Made by a program: the position numbers and the translations under genes. Below are positions 42,562-53,190 of a DNA stretch of 64,000 nucleotides, in pieces; the first letter of the stretch is position 1, and each line of letters opens with the position of its first letter. Source of the stretch: Leishmania donovani (taxonomy: Eukaryota > Euglenozoa > Kinetoplastea > Trypanosomatida > Trypanosomatidae); NCBI RefSeq assembly GCF_000227135.1, contig NC_018252.1, positions 539,361-603,360 of the forward strand, given 5' to 3'. A model generated the notes under the pieces. The model ran no database searches. It was given only the letters and a program-made list of their open reading frames with translations, and was not told where the DNA came from.

Positions 42562-45500
42562 CTACAGCACCTCCTTCGTCAGTGCAAGCGCTAAACGGAG
42601 AGACCGCGAGGCGTCTTGGTGCACCACTAGCTGCTGGAAGCAGGCGCATGTGTCGAGCGGGCGCTCCGCCATGCACGTCAGACGTAGCATGCTCTCTTGC
42701 ACCTCACGCGTCTCTGCCCGCGCAAACTGCTTCGCAAAGGCCGTCGACCACGTCGCCATGCTCACCGTGACGATGCGCATCTGCAGGCTGGTTGCCTGAT
42801 GCTGCTGGGACATCGCAGCGGGGGAGCTAAGTGCGTGCACGGTGGCAGCCACCTCTGGATTTGTTGAAAAGCCCAAGAGGTACTGGAGCGCCACCGCGGT
42901 GCATACGCTGACCTCGATCTCGCCGAGCTGGTGAAGGGCATTGGCAAAGAATCCGTGCAGCATCTCGGTTATCATGGCCTCCGACTCGGCTGCTGACTGC
43001 TGCGCTGCGGCGCCTTCGCCGAAGGCGCCACGACTAGTGAGAAAGAGCGCCGACGCCGCCTCCACGTCTTTGGTGAGAGCTGCACACTTTTCTCGCACGT
43101 ATCGATGGAGGTCGCGGATGCGCGGGGTGGCCGGAATGGTGTAGTGTGCCGCCTCTGGGGTGGAAAGCGGCATTCGTGAACTCCGATCGGCCTTGTGAGA
43201 AGGACGACCACGCCCACTGGGTTGATTGGCTCCGTCGTCCCCGAGGACACAGCGGTGGCACAGCATATGGTGCAGCGCGTTGGCGATGGAGGCGTTGCTC
43301 ACCTCTAGAAGCAACTCCTCAGTTGGCATGGCAGCGAGCCAGGCAAGAATTTTGGTGGCCTGCTCGAGTGGTTGAAAGAGACCGTGGACAATGTCATCAC
43401 GAGAGCGAGGGGTCGCCCGACGCCACAGAGACCACCACACATGTGCCGAGCCCTTACCGCCACTGGCTCCACATTCTTTCTGCTGCCGTTGCATGCGCTC
43501 TGACAGGTAGTCGTTGTCGCTGAGGGACCGTGAGGGCCTTTCCACCGACGGCGAGGTAGTTGATTCGGCTCCGGCCGAAGCGACGAAGTCGCGAGGACTG
43601 TGCCACTGCACAAAGTCAGGAAAGCGCACGATCCGGCCCTCGTGTGCCTTGTTCACGTACAGGAAAAAGCACATGTCATTGTAGAGCGCGTCCGTCTGCA
43701 GCCACTCGACGCTGGCGCTCTCCACGGCGGTCGCGTCGAGGGAGTTGAGCTCCACCGCGCGTTTCACCACCTCATCCGCCGTGGTCGGCGGCTGTGGCAG
43801 GGGCGGAGGGACGCACAGCACTTCGCCGTTCGTGATGAGGTACCGGACCGGGCTTGCGGTCAGTGAGGTAGCCGCCACGTTCTCTTCCTCCTTCGTGCTC
43901 GCCGCGGGCGTAGCTGTAGTCGGCGAACCGTTGTCCTCCAATGAACGCAGGAGTGCCTCTTGCGCGTAGCGCAGCAGCTGCAGCTTCTGCGTCAGCAGCG
44001 GTCGACCAAGGTCGACGGGCGGGTCTTCTGGAGGCATGGCCAAGCAGTCCAAAAGGCGCTGCCAGCTCTTTTTTTTCTGCTCATGCGGGGCATCCAGCAA
44101 AAGTCGATGAAGGGCATCGAGGCACAGTCGCCAGAGCGCCTGCACATCTGTCGGATGCGGCACCTGCGTCGCACAGACGAAGGCGAAGCGGGCGAAGAAG
44201 GAGTCGGGGAAGTAACTGCGGCGCAGATCCTTTTCGTGCTCTGCGCCGCCTTTGCGTTGTTGCCTGTGCGGCGCGCTCGTCTCACCGGAGCAGCATTGCT
44301 GGTGCGCCTCCCACTCCCCCCAGAGACTGCGCAGGTGACGCGCCACCACTGCCTCGCTTCGCTTGCCGCTCAGCGCCGCGAGAGCGGCCCCAGGGGACTG
44401 CGGAAGGCCGGGGTCGCCGTCTCCGTAGACATTAGCGTCGTCGCCGCCACGGGCGTCATCGTCGTCGCCCGATGTCAGGGGTGCGGCGAAGCGCTGGATG
44501 AGGGACTCCTGCAGCGTCACTTTGGCATCTGCCCACTCCACAATACAGGCCGCCAAGTCGCGCAGCTGCGCCTCGCTGCAGCGGCCGCCGCTACGCTCGT
44601 CCGCGCCGCTTTCGTCTTTGTCGCCGGCGCCTTCGTCGTCTCCGGGCCGCTGCACTTGATCCGTGACTACACCTCGCCCACCGCTGCCCTCGTTGCCGTC
44701 ACGCGCGGAGATAGTTCTGCGCGCCGCAGTAGCGTTTGTGAGGGACTCCAGATAGCCCCCTAGCAAAACCTCTGCGAGGTGCTCACTCACGCCATGCTGG
44801 ATGTCCTTGTCGTCGCGCACCACTGCCTGCGCCGTAATGGAGCACTTACGCTGTACTGCCTGCGCCGCCGAAGCGCTGCTGAACGCCAGCACGGCAGGAG
44901 GTGCGGTCCCGGGTGCTGTTGTGGTGAGGGCGTACTGGAAGGGATCGAGGTGGCTGGCCCGTCCGACAGCTTCGTGTGCCTCGATATCTTGCAGCTGGTT
45001 CCACTGAAAGTGAAACCGCACGTGCTTCAGCGGAGGGGCGGCAGTGCCAAAGTCGTGGGTAAAGGCGCCACACAGGAGTCGGGCGTACTCGTTCTCGCGA
45101 CGCAGCACGCTCTCCCAGGTGAGGGACGAGGACGCGGCAGAGAGCGGAACGCCGTCGCCGTCTGCGGCTTGGGCGTCGTCAGCGTGATTGCCGCCGCTGT
45201 TGGGCTTGCTGTCCGTAGACAGTCCATATGGTTGAAACTTCCACGGCACCGGCAGTACGTACTTCTTCCACAGGGACACGCAGATACCGTCGAAGTCGTC
45301 GCTGCGGATGCGACTGTGCTGTCCAACATGCAACTGGAAAAGGTCGATGTAGTCGGAGAGGGACTGACAGTGCTCCGGAACGCGTCCAAAGGCGTCCGCG
45401 AGGAATCGCGTGGTGAAGCTGCGTTGATGCAAGAGCAACCACTCAGCGGCACTGATCGTCGGAGACGGCGACGACGGGGGCACTGACAATGGCGGCAGCG

Positions 45501-46314
45501 CGGCACATGTGGGCAGCGGTGGAGCGACACCAACGAAGGTCTGCTTGTACGAGTCCCCGGCGGGGGCGAAGCACGGCGCACATCCGTCTGGGTAAAAGAA
45601 CGGCGAGGGCAGCAGACTTGTCGCCAGGGCCTGTTGCTGATGTGAAGGCGGCGCACAACCAGGTGCTGCAGCGCGGCGGGATGCCGGGCACAGCCGAAGG
45701 ACGCCACCCTTGACCCGGTTCTTCTGCTGCTGGAGCAGCATCTGCCGCACTGCTGTGGAGAGCAGCGACAGCAAATAGCTGGTTTCGCTCTCCCGGTACG
45801 ACGCACTCACAACGGCCTTCTTTATGAGAAAGAAGAGTGGGGTGCAGTACTGCTGCATGATGGGATGAGTCGCATCGCGGACGTGCACCTCCACCGCAAT
45901 CGACAGGTCCTTGTCGAGCGATATGGGGTCCGCCGCGTAGAGGGAGATGGTTCTGCCAAATACCTTCGACGCAGTAGAGAGGTTGGCCGCCTCGCCATTC
46001 ACTGAGAGAGACGCGGGAGATGACGAAGTAGTCGTAGGCGACGCCGGTGACGAGGAGGAAGCTGCGGCACCATTCTCAATGTCTGCCCCGCTCTTCCTGT
46101 CCGCAGGTGCGTCGCCGCCCGCTGCCGCTGAAACGGGGGCCACGAGGAAAGACTGCAAGAGAGGTTCCCCGTCGAACAAGGCTGCCAGGTATTGCTCAAT
46201 CACCTTGACGTGCTCCTCGAAGCTGTTGGCGCAACTGAAGTCCTCGATAAGGAGCGGAATCTCCTCCGATGGCGCCTCAGGCGGCGACTCGCTGCGCGTA
46301 TACATCGTCTCCAT
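42562..46314 (-). CDS. Rab3 GTPase-activating protein catalytic subunit (RAB3GAP1-like)
   Basis: 1250 residues, longer than human RAB3GAP1 (about 980) through Ser/Ala/Asp-rich inserts. In animals RAB3GAP1 with RAB3GAP2 stimulates Rab3 GTP hydrolysis and activates Rab18. Seen: at about residues 895-910 FPDFVQWHSPRDF, matching the animal FVRWYSPRDW region that holds the catalytic arginine; about 50 residues later the block WSLWRRATP..., then EQATKILAWLAAMPTEELL (family EAEKVLHYLAIQKPADL). The N-terminus has IEDFSCANSFEEHVKVIEQYL, like the first conserved block. Long disordered insertions contain Asp/Gly runs. The frame opens at a GTG at 46362; ATG 46314 (or 46305) is used. The regulatory subunit is not in the window. 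Confidence 0.83.
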   Translation of the reverse strand: METMYTRSESPPEAPSEEIPLLIEDFSCANSFEEHVKVIEQYLAALFDGEPLLQSFLVAPVSAAAGGDAPADRKSGADIENGAAASSSSPASPTTTSSSPASLSVNGEAANLSTASKVFGRTISLYAADPISLDKDLSIAVEVHVRDATHPIMQQYCTPLFFLIKKAVVSASYRESETSYLLSLLSTAVRQMLLQQQKNRVKGGVLRLCPASRRAAAPGCAPPSHQQQALATSLLPSPFFYPDGCAPCFAPAGDSYKQTFVGVAPPLPTCAALPPLSVPPSSPSPTISAAEWLLLHQRSFTTRFLADAFGRVPEHCQSLSDYIDLFQLHVGQHSRIRSDDFDGICVSLWKKYVLPVPWKFQPYGLSTDSKPNSGGNHADDAQAADGDGVPLSAASSSLTWESVLRRENEYARLLCGAFTHDFGTAAPPLKHVRFHFQWNQLQDIEAHEAVGRASHLDPFQYALTTTAPGTAPPAVLAFSSASAAQAVQRKCSITAQAVVRDDKDIQHGVSEHLAEVLLGGYLESLTNATAARRTISARDGNEGSGGRGVVTDQVQRPGDDEGAGDKDESGADERSGGRCSEAQLRDLAACIVEWADAKVTLQESLIQRFAAPLTSGDDDDARGGDDANVYGDGDPGLPQSPGAALAALSGKRSEAVVARHLRSLWGEWEAHQQCCSGETSAPHRQQRKGGAEHEKDLRRSYFPDSFFARFAFVCATQVPHPTDVQALWRLCLDALHRLLLDAPHEQKKKSWQRLLDCLAMPPEDPPVDLGRPLLTQKLQLLRYAQEALLRSLEDNGSPTTATPAASTKEEENVAATSLTASPVRYLITNGEVLCVPPPLPQPPTTADEVVKRAVELNSLDATAVESASVEWLQTDALYNDMCFFLYVNKAHEGRIVRFPDFVQWHSPRDFVASAGAESTTSPSVERPSRSLSDNDYLSERMQRQQKECGASGGKGSAHVWWSLWRRATPRSRDDIVHGLFQPLEQATKILAWLAAMPTEELLLEVSNASIANALHHMLCHRCVLGDDGANQPSGRGRPSHKADRSSRMPLSTPEAAHYTIPATPRIRDLHRYVREKCAALTKDVEAASALFLTSRGAFGEGAAAQQSAAESEAMITEMLHGFFANALHQLGEIEVSVCTAVALQYLLGFSTNPEVAATVHALSSPAAMSQQHQATSLQMRIVTVSMATWSTAFAKQFARAETREVQESMLRLTCMAERPLDTCACFQQLVVHQDASRSLRLALALTKEVL

Positions 46315-47147
46315 GGCTGATACGCAGCAGGTGGTGCTGCTATTCTTGTGGTGGCGGTGCACAAAATGACACAGGAGGGGGACGGCGAAGGGTGGGGGCT
46401 GGGGCGCCTGGACGCGCCGCGAACGTCAGTTGCTATGACGGACTTGGGGCGACGGGGATTGGAGGAGGGGAGGGGAACGCACCCAGAAGGGGGGAGCTCA
46501 AGGCAAAGCTAGTGGAGATGTTCGACCCGCGGCAAACGGGTGTGGTGGTGGGCTGTGTGTGTGTGTGTGTGTACGGAGAACGGAGAAGGTGGGAGTGGTG
46601 GAAGTACGTACGAGGTTGATGTCGTTAGGGGAGGGGGTGCGATACGAGAGTAAGGAGGCGAGGGAGGAGGTGCCCATTGCGTCCATCAGCCTGTGTACCA
46701 CTACCTTCTCCCTGCCCTAACCTTATCTGAATCCCCAATACTGGTTACTGCAATACTGGCAGGCAGCATCCATAAGGACGCTATTCAGCAGCTGAGGCAC
46801 ACTGCCATGCTAGTTGCCACCTTTGCTTTCCGCTGCTTCCCGCCCCCAACAGGAAGCGGAAAGGTGGGAGTGGAGGCTGCGCACATCCAGCTGTACTGCT
46901 GTGCGAGACTCCCCCCCTTCTCACCGAGTACCTCGTGAGGTGCTCTCTGATGGCGTGTAAAGAACGGTGGGTTTTTGCCAGAGAGCAGCAACGCATAAGA
47001 CCACACACACACACACACAAACACACACACAGCGCACATACTGAAGCCCGTTCCCGCACCCACTCGCCTCCCCTCTCGTGTCCCTTGCCCCACCTCCCGC
47101 TCCCAGTCACCGAAGAGGCTTGGTGGATTGGTGGGAGGATGAGGTTC
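46315..47147. other. Spacer between the NSUN6-like and Rab3GAP genes
   Basis: 0.83 kb, G-rich tracts on plus and TG/CA repeats. No gene seen. Confidence 0.5.
47002..47031. repeat. (CA)n microsatellite
   Basis: Two blocks of ca units separated by one a, in the spacer downstream of the NSUN6-like gene. Confidence 0.85.
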
Positions 47148-49274
47148 TTACGCGTCCGTGTAGCCGCTGCAGAGAAACACAGCGACGAAAAAACCCACGC
47201 CGTCTTCAGATATGTCGTCGTACATGTCGAGTGGCCGAGGCATAAAACGCAGCAACAGCAGCGGATCCGCCGACGATAGCCCTTCTGCAGCAGCTGCCCG
47301 CTCCTTGGCCAGTTGCACTTCAGTAATCTCATTTTGCAAGAGGCAAGAGCAGGGAAAAGCGCTGCCGTGACTCCCGTCGGTGCCGTGCTGGGCACCGTAG
47401 CTGCGGACGGCAGAGAGGTCGCACAGCGCACGCTGGGCCGCCGTCCTGGCACGGGCGAGACGCACGGAGGGGTAGGTGCAGAGGAAGTGCAAAACGTTCG
47501 CTTCGTTCTCTTCCAGCGTCGTGGTGCAGGTGCTGTACACAATTACGCCAGGCGACGCCGGCGAGCCGCGGATGTGGCGGATGCAGGAGTCGAACAGTTT
47601 GCGCTGGTAGTCGGCTGACCGTTGGATGGAGGCAATGGACTGCGCGTGGGGCATCAGCTTTGGCCGCAGACCCATGCCGGTGCACGGGGGGTCTATTAAG
47701 ACTGCATCGAAGCTGTCCGTGTGTGACGCGGCGCTGCCGTCACTGCTTCCGGCTGCCTCGGTGAGCTTGCGCTTGAGAAACTTGTTCGTGTCGACGCAGT
47801 GAGACTCCAGCACCCGCGTCACGTATGGAACATCGGCTGCCGAGGTACTGTTCAATGAGGGCGACGCAGACGGCGCAGCGAGGTGGGATGCGAAGTGGCG
47901 GTGAAGGAGGCGCATTAGCTGCTCTTGGCGGGGTCGGCTACGCTCGCAGCACACCACTCGAAACGGTTCTGTGGCGGATGGGAGAGGGATCGCTGCCTCT
48001 GCCATCGCCGTCCTCTCCTGCTCGGCCCGCTCCTGCAGCAGCGACAGCAAGAGACTCGTCTTGCCCCCCGGCGCGGCGCACGCGTCGAGGATAGTGCACG
48101 GTGCAGGCGAGCGGCCCTGGTCCGCGTCGTCGCTGTGCGTCCACGCACGGCGGAGGGCGGCTGACGAGAGATGCTGGACCAGGAGCGCCACCGGAACCAT
48201 GCTAGAGTAGTTTTGCAGGAAGAACGCATCTGCTGCCCTTTCTTCTCCCTCTTCTACGCCTGGCGATGGTGGTTGCGGTAGTGGTGTGCTGGTGCGCGCA
48301 TGGCTGTCTTCGGTGTCCTTCATGATTCCGAGCAGAGCACGCAGGGTGGCGCGAGAGGGCTGCCCTTGCGGTGTCCACTCCATCTGCAGCGCGGTGCCAT
48401 GGGTCGATCGGCTCATGACGGTTTTCCACTCCATGCACATCACACCACTGCCGATGCACACGAGAAAGGTAGAGCGGCCTGCCAGCGCGCCCACTTGCTG
48501 GTGTTTGTCTTGGTAATCGAGATCCATATCGAGGGGTTCGAACTGCTCGGCCGGGAGGGTGGCTCCGGTGGGCAGCGCGCAGACAAGACGACGCGGTGCC
48601 TCTGCACTCCCGTTCTGCGCCTCGTCTCCCGTGTCTGCAACGCGCTCCACGTAGAAGGCCACAACCGCGCGCTCTCCGGCGTGGAAAGGGCGAGAGGCCG
48701 TCACGATACCCGGTGCATAAAGGTCGCTGCCCCGCAGTACCGCCTCTGCCGCCCCCGCATCTACCACGAGAACGAGCGGTCTACTCGGCTGCTTACGACT
48801 CGTTTCTGAGTTTGATGTGCCTGTCGGCGAAGAGGAGGCGGTGCTCGAGGTGCGGAGGAGCGGCCACAGCGTGAGATGCTCTGTCTGCGGCTTTACACAC
48901 AGGCAAAACGGCAGACCAATGGTGGCGAGACGTGATGGACGTGCGAAGCGGGAGGCCAAAGTCGCTGCAGCCGGGGTGGTGGGGGTCACCGTCGGCGACG
49001 ACAGCGGGAACTCTTCAAGAAGATCAGTGAGGTGAGCCTCAATGCGGCTGCCGACACACCGCACGTTCGTCGTGATAGGTGGGACGGCGTACAGCACCTC
49101 GTGCGACACGGATGCGTCTCTCCAGCATGGCTGCGCACCAGAGATGGACTTGGGCGAGGAGGACGCGCCAGAGCAGAGGCCAAGTGGACCCCAGACGGTC
49201 TGCCGCAGATGCTCTGTTGTGGTTGGCGAAGAGTACTGGTAAACGTACCGCGCATAGGCATCCAGGCTAATCAT
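47148..49274 (-). CDS. NSUN6-like RNA (cytosine-5) methyltransferase with PUA domain
   Basis: 708 residues. RsmB/NOP2/Sun-family m5C methyltransferase; NSUN6 modifies C72 of certain tRNAs and some mRNAs. Seen: a PUA domain beginning at about 165 (LVVDAGAAEAVLRGSDLYAPGIV), SAM motif I ILDACAAPGGKTSLLLSLL at about 396, motif IV IDPPCTGMGLRPKL at about 526, and motif VI VIVYSTCTTTLEENE at about 580 with the catalytic Cys. PUA placed before the catalytic core is the NSUN6 arrangement. The N-terminal MISLDAYARYVYQY also suits NSUN6. Inserts rich in Ser/Thr/Ala expand the protein relative to human (469 residues). The open frame begins at a GTG at 49367; ATG 49274 is used. Confidence 0.86.
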   Translation of the reverse strand: MISLDAYARYVYQYSSPTTTEHLRQTVWGPLGLCSGASSSPKSISGAQPCWRDASVSHEVLYAVPPITTNVRCVGSRIEAHLTDLLEEFPLSSPTVTPTTPAAATLASRFARPSRLATIGLPFCLCVKPQTEHLTLWPLLRTSSTASSSPTGTSNSETSRKQPSRPLVLVVDAGAAEAVLRGSDLYAPGIVTASRPFHAGERAVVAFYVERVADTGDEAQNGSAEAPRRLVCALPTGATLPAEQFEPLDMDLDYQDKHQQVGALAGRSTFLVCIGSGVMCMEWKTVMSRSTHGTALQMEWTPQGQPSRATLRALLGIMKDTEDSHARTSTPLPQPPSPGVEEGEERAADAFFLQNYSSMVPVALLVQHLSSAALRRAWTHSDDADQGRSPAPCTILDACAAPGGKTSLLLSLLQERAEQERTAMAEAAIPLPSATEPFRVVCCERSRPRQEQLMRLLHRHFASHLAAPSASPSLNSTSAADVPYVTRVLESHCVDTNKFLKRKLTEAAGSSDGSAASHTDSFDAVLIDPPCTGMGLRPKLMPHAQSIASIQRSADYQRKLFDSCIRHIRGSPASPGVIVYSTCTTTLEENEANVLHFLCTYPSVRLARARTAAQRALCDLSAVRSYGAQHGTDGSHGSAFPCSCLLQNEITEVQLAKERAAAAEGLSSADPLLLLRFMPRPLDMYDDISEDGVGFFVAVFLCSGYTDA

Positions 49275-49925
49275 GATTTTGTGTGAGGAGGAGGTTCGAG
49301 AGACACGGATGCAGTGGAGGGGGGGGGGGCTGCTTCTCGCCTTTGTCGTTCTCCTTGACGGTGCCACTCCGGGGCCCTTGCCAGGTCTCCTGTGAGAGGA
49401 GGATGTGTGCCCTGCCGTGCGCTTATGCTAAGGCGGTGGGAGAAAAGGGAGAGGGAGGGAGAGGCATGGGGGCGAGTGGACAGCGTGTGTGTGTGAGGGG
49501 GGAGGGGAGGCGGCGTCGCAAGGCAGCCGGTGAGACTGCCTGGCCTTCGCAGAAAATTAACTGCAGAACATAGCTTCGTATGTTTGGCACCGCCGCCAAC
49601 GCTGGTCACAGGTCATCAGGGTGTTTCTCTGATGGCGGTTGGCGCAGTGGCGGGCAAAGACGGCACGGCGTGAGCGACGCATGAGCGATGAGCCGGGATG
49701 GGGCGAGAGGGTATTGCAATCACCGCACCGATGTGTGTTTGACTCACCTCATCCAAGCAATGTAAAACACAGCTGAAGAACATCTACGTTGGTGTCGGCT
49801 GACAGGGACGACGTTTCATCAAGTCAAGTCTGGGTCGCTCTGTCAGTGGACGTGCGTGCGCGTTGTTCTGCGGTCGCATTGGCGTGTGCCCCGGCCTTCT
49901 CTCCCGCCTGCACGAGCCAGCCCCT
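49275..49925. other. Spacer upstream of the NSUN6-like gene
   Basis: 0.65 kb with G/A tracts at 49315-49330 and 49440-49510 (pyrimidine on the transcribed strand). No gene seen. Confidence 0.45.
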
Positions 49926-51569
49926 TCAAAAGAAGCCTCTCGCTACACACGGCTCAAAGCGATGTGTCGCACCGCATAGGAAGTAGGAGCGGGGCTCGGC
50001 ATCTTGCCTCTGCAGACATCGCCGCACCCCTTCCCAGGCATCTACAGCGGCTACGCTTGACGAGGTGGCGGAGGGGACGGTGCCGCCCGTCGTACCGCCG
50101 CTGTCGTGCGGTCGCTGCGCGCCGATCGGAAGCGTGGAGGACGGCATGGAGGCGGAGGCGGACGTCGGTGTCGACAACAGATGACAGCTCTCACTGCCGT
50201 CGTCGTCGTTTGCGTGCTCCATCATGCGCAGGACACTCGTCTCCGAGGCGCCAATGAAAACGGTGTCCGCCTTGCGCAGCTTCCGGTGAGGCGGCCGAGC
50301 TGCGTTGTCGTTTTCCTGCGGCGCTTCTGTTTCAGAGGAGGTGACGAGGGAGCTCGAGGCCGCCGCAAGCGAGAAGGGGTCAACAACGATCTCTGGACTC
50401 AGGGCGGGTTCGACCGGCGCACTTGTCCTCCCTTCCGCCGCCGCGAGTGTGCTTGAGTGCGGTGCAGAGGACTGCACCAGTGTTGACTGCTGCTGCTGCT
50501 GACCTTGCAGAGTCGCAGGTGGCGTCATGTGTACCAACGCTTCACACTGCTCTGCGACGGAGTCGTTCACGGAGTGCAGCACACGCCCCCTGCTAGTGCT
50601 CGTGGTCTGCGGGATAGGGCGTTTCAACAGGGGCTGTGGAGGTGGCTGTGGAGAGGAGGGCATGCTCTCCATGGCGGCCTGCACCTGTGTTGCAAAGTCA
50701 GTGTCAGGTGACTCAGGTGGGGCTGGAGGGGCATGATGCTGGGCCGACTCCCGGACCGCGACGAGGTCATCCTCCACCACCTCGTATCTACCTTCGTCGC
50801 GTGTCGCTGGCTCCACCATGGCGTGGTCGCTGCCGAACAGAAGAGCTTGCACCTCCGCTTCCTGCACCGCGTCCCGCTCTCGCTTGCGCGCTTCGCGGTG
50901 CTCGACGGCGGACTTCACGAATTGGTGCAGTGCTGCGTGGTAGGAAGCGTGTGCCACCCGAGTGCAGTGCCAGGATGCGCCGTCAAGGTACTCCTGTGCT
51001 TGCTGCGCACACTGCTGGGCGGCGTACATGATGTGCCCCAGGACGACCTCTCCGAGGGAGTCGATAAGGCGTGCGCAGCGCTGCGTTTCCAGCCGCGTCT
51101 GCAAGGCTGCAACATCCTCCTTGATCATTTCTGCCGACGTAGCAAGCAGATAAGCGGCGGAGCCAGCTTTCACCTCGGCGACACCTGCCAACGGCGACCG
51201 CGCACCTTCATCCTCGATGCACACGCTGTCTATGTCGTGCCTCCCGCTCTGCTGCTCTCCATTCGGGGCTCTGGCGGCTTCAAAGAGGGTGTCGGCGAGC
51301 CGTTGTAGCATCTGCGCCACCTCGCGCGACTCCGTGAGGAGCTCAGGCGCGTTGAGCAGGTAACTGCGCACACAGTACGACTCTATCGCTTTTTCAAGCC
51401 CGCTAGGGAGCGTGTGGCTGGTAACTACGCGGCGCAGCGCCGCCTCATGATGCTCAACGAACGCACCTGCGACGCGTTGGCAGCAGATGTCCTCCAGCAC
51501 CAAGTCTCCATGAATGAGGTCTATGAGCGGCTCTATGAAGGACTTGAGAGATGAGGACGAAATTTCCAT
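49926..51569 (-). CDS. Unrecognised protein, helical N-half and disordered C-half
   Basis: 547 residues, no family recognised. Residues 1-245 look folded and helical, with many Ala, Leu and Cys (LKSFIEPLIDLIHGDLVLED, VLGHIMYAAQQCAQQAQEYL). From about 255 the protein is low-complexity: Pro-rich (PPAPPESP, PPPQPLLKRP), a Gln run, and Ser/Ala/Thr stretches. No membrane segment, signal peptide or catalytic motif is seen. The frame is open to a GTG at 51671, but the ATG at 51569 (MEISSSSLKSF) gives a natural start. It lies 650 bases upstream of the NSUN6-like gene. Coding status is supported by length and amino-acid order rather than by homology. Confidence 0.7.
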   Translation of the reverse strand: MEISSSSLKSFIEPLIDLIHGDLVLEDICCQRVAGAFVEHHEAALRRVVTSHTLPSGLEKAIESYCVRSYLLNAPELLTESREVAQMLQRLADTLFEAARAPNGEQQSGRHDIDSVCIEDEGARSPLAGVAEVKAGSAAYLLATSAEMIKEDVAALQTRLETQRCARLIDSLGEVVLGHIMYAAQQCAQQAQEYLDGASWHCTRVAHASYHAALHQFVKSAVEHREARKRERDAVQEAEVQALLFGSDHAMVEPATRDEGRYEVVEDDLVAVRESAQHHAPPAPPESPDTDFATQVQAAMESMPSSPQPPPQPLLKRPIPQTTSTSRGRVLHSVNDSVAEQCEALVHMTPPATLQGQQQQQSTLVQSSAPHSSTLAAAEGRTSAPVEPALSPEIVVDPFSLAAASSSLVTSSETEAPQENDNAARPPHRKLRKADTVFIGASETSVLRMMEHANDDDGSESCHLLSTPTSASASMPSSTLPIGAQRPHDSGGTTGGTVPSATSSSVAAVDAWEGVRRCLQRQDAEPRSYFLCGATHRFEPCVARGFF

Positions 51570-52839
51570 TGACGCGCTTGTGTCCGAGAGAAGCAAAGAA
51601 AGATGAACTCGTTTCGTGGCGAGGAGTTCTGGGTGTGGTGGTGTGCTGACCGGGTAGCGTGTGGGTGCCACCTTGGAGAGGGTGCGTACGCGTCCGTCAG
51701 TGTACGTGTGTGTGTCTGTGCGCCGCTAGCTGTCTTGGCGTATATGCGCGCGTGCTGTGCCTACGCGTGTATCAATGAAGCTTCACGAAATGAGCTCTGC
51801 CGCGCGCTCGGCACCGTCTACCCACGGCCCAGGCACCGTTTCGAGAGGGCGAACGTAGCAACAGAGAGGGAGAGATGGTCAAGTGACAAGGGGGTAGGAG
51901 GAGGCCAGCGTAGCCGACCGCGTGCCACACGCACTAGAGTGCCTACTACAGTCACATTGAGGGACACAAAGACACATGAAGAGGGTCCCGTGTAGCCAAC
52001 CACCACTCCTAAAAGGCGCGGCGCCCCCATTCTTCGGCATCCCTCCCTCCCCCGACTTGGAGGGGGAGGAGAAGAAAGCAGATCGACGGTGGGGCGGACA
52101 CAGAAGGGGGGGGTCTTGCGAGAGACAGGCAGGGGGAGAGGGTTAGGGGCAACAAGGAGGTATGCATGCGGACTCCACGACACACAGACTGCAGGCTAGC
52201 GAGCGAGGGAGAGAGAAGACGGATGCGTGATAGGAGAGGAAAAGGGGCGTGGTGGGCGGAGCCACACAGAACGCAGCGTGGTATGCAACAAGAGAAGCGT
52301 CAGGAAATAGTCGCGTAGGGAAGGCAAAGAGCCCAACACAACAAGAACAGCGAAAGCGAAAGTGTTGGCGGTGGTAGTGGTTAATGCAGACAGTGGAAGA
52401 GTCGGGGGGAGGATGCGGGGAAGGGTTAAGGGTAGAGATGCATGCGTGTGCATCTGTGCAACACCGAAGCCTCCCTCACTCTTGGCGCTCGGCGCACAAA
52501 CCGCGTCTGCCCGAGCTGATCTCACATCCTTAAGAGCGACCGCACCACGTGCGCGGCAAACCAGTGGTTGTGGCACGCGTCCGTCCACAGTCGTGCTCGC
52601 CCAGCGAGAGTCGACGGGCGCCTCGCTACTATACGGCGCGGAGACGTGGAACATATATAGAGCAGTGCGCAGCGAGGCTGAGTCAGCTGCTGGCGGACCG
52701 CTGCCGGTGCAGCGGACACGTCACACAGATTGAACTGGGCACCCAACATGACGTTCCCGCTCTCCTCCTTTCGGATGTCGTCTGCAACGTCGTCGGCATC
52801 GCCATCGCAGATGCCGAGCGATGATGACCTGGCTGGTAG
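51570..52839. other. Spacer between the possible remnant and the unknown gene
   Basis: 1.3 kb with G/A tracts (52050-52140). No supported gene. Confidence 0.45.
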
Positions 52840-53190
52840 TCAGCGACACATCACTGCCCCATGCTTGACGTCAGCGTGTGACGATGCTGGCCTACTCTGA
52901 GTTGCATCGCCCACCAACACACGCGTGCCGAAACCGGTCTGCTCCGCCTGCTTCAAAGAGAGAAGGCCACCTGCGCGATAGGAAAAGACGAGCCGATGAG
53001 CGACGGAGGTATTACGCATCTCATATAGAAAAGAGATGAAGCGCTGCACGAGCGCATCCGCCTCGGTGACGGGCAGCGGTTGCACATCACAAGTGGTGTC
53101 TTGAATGGAGAGAGCTGTCCTAACAGCCTCGCTCCACGGGATGGCCAAAGGCGCCTCGGAGAGGAGACTTGATGCTCCCGCCCACTTGCC
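52840..53190 (-). pseudogene. Possible gene remnant or unrecognised short coding segment
   Basis: An open frame of about 115 codons with ordered-looking composition (QPLPVTEADALVQRFISFL, HRLVFSYRAGGLLSLKQAEQ) but no ATG at its 5' end; a TAG precedes it and only an internal Met (about 60 residues from the end) could start it. It sits in a 2.2-kb gap between the kinase and the unknown gene at 50 kb. It could be the C-terminal remnant of a decayed gene, a gene with an undetected frameshift further upstream, or chance. No family is recognised. Confidence 0.25.
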
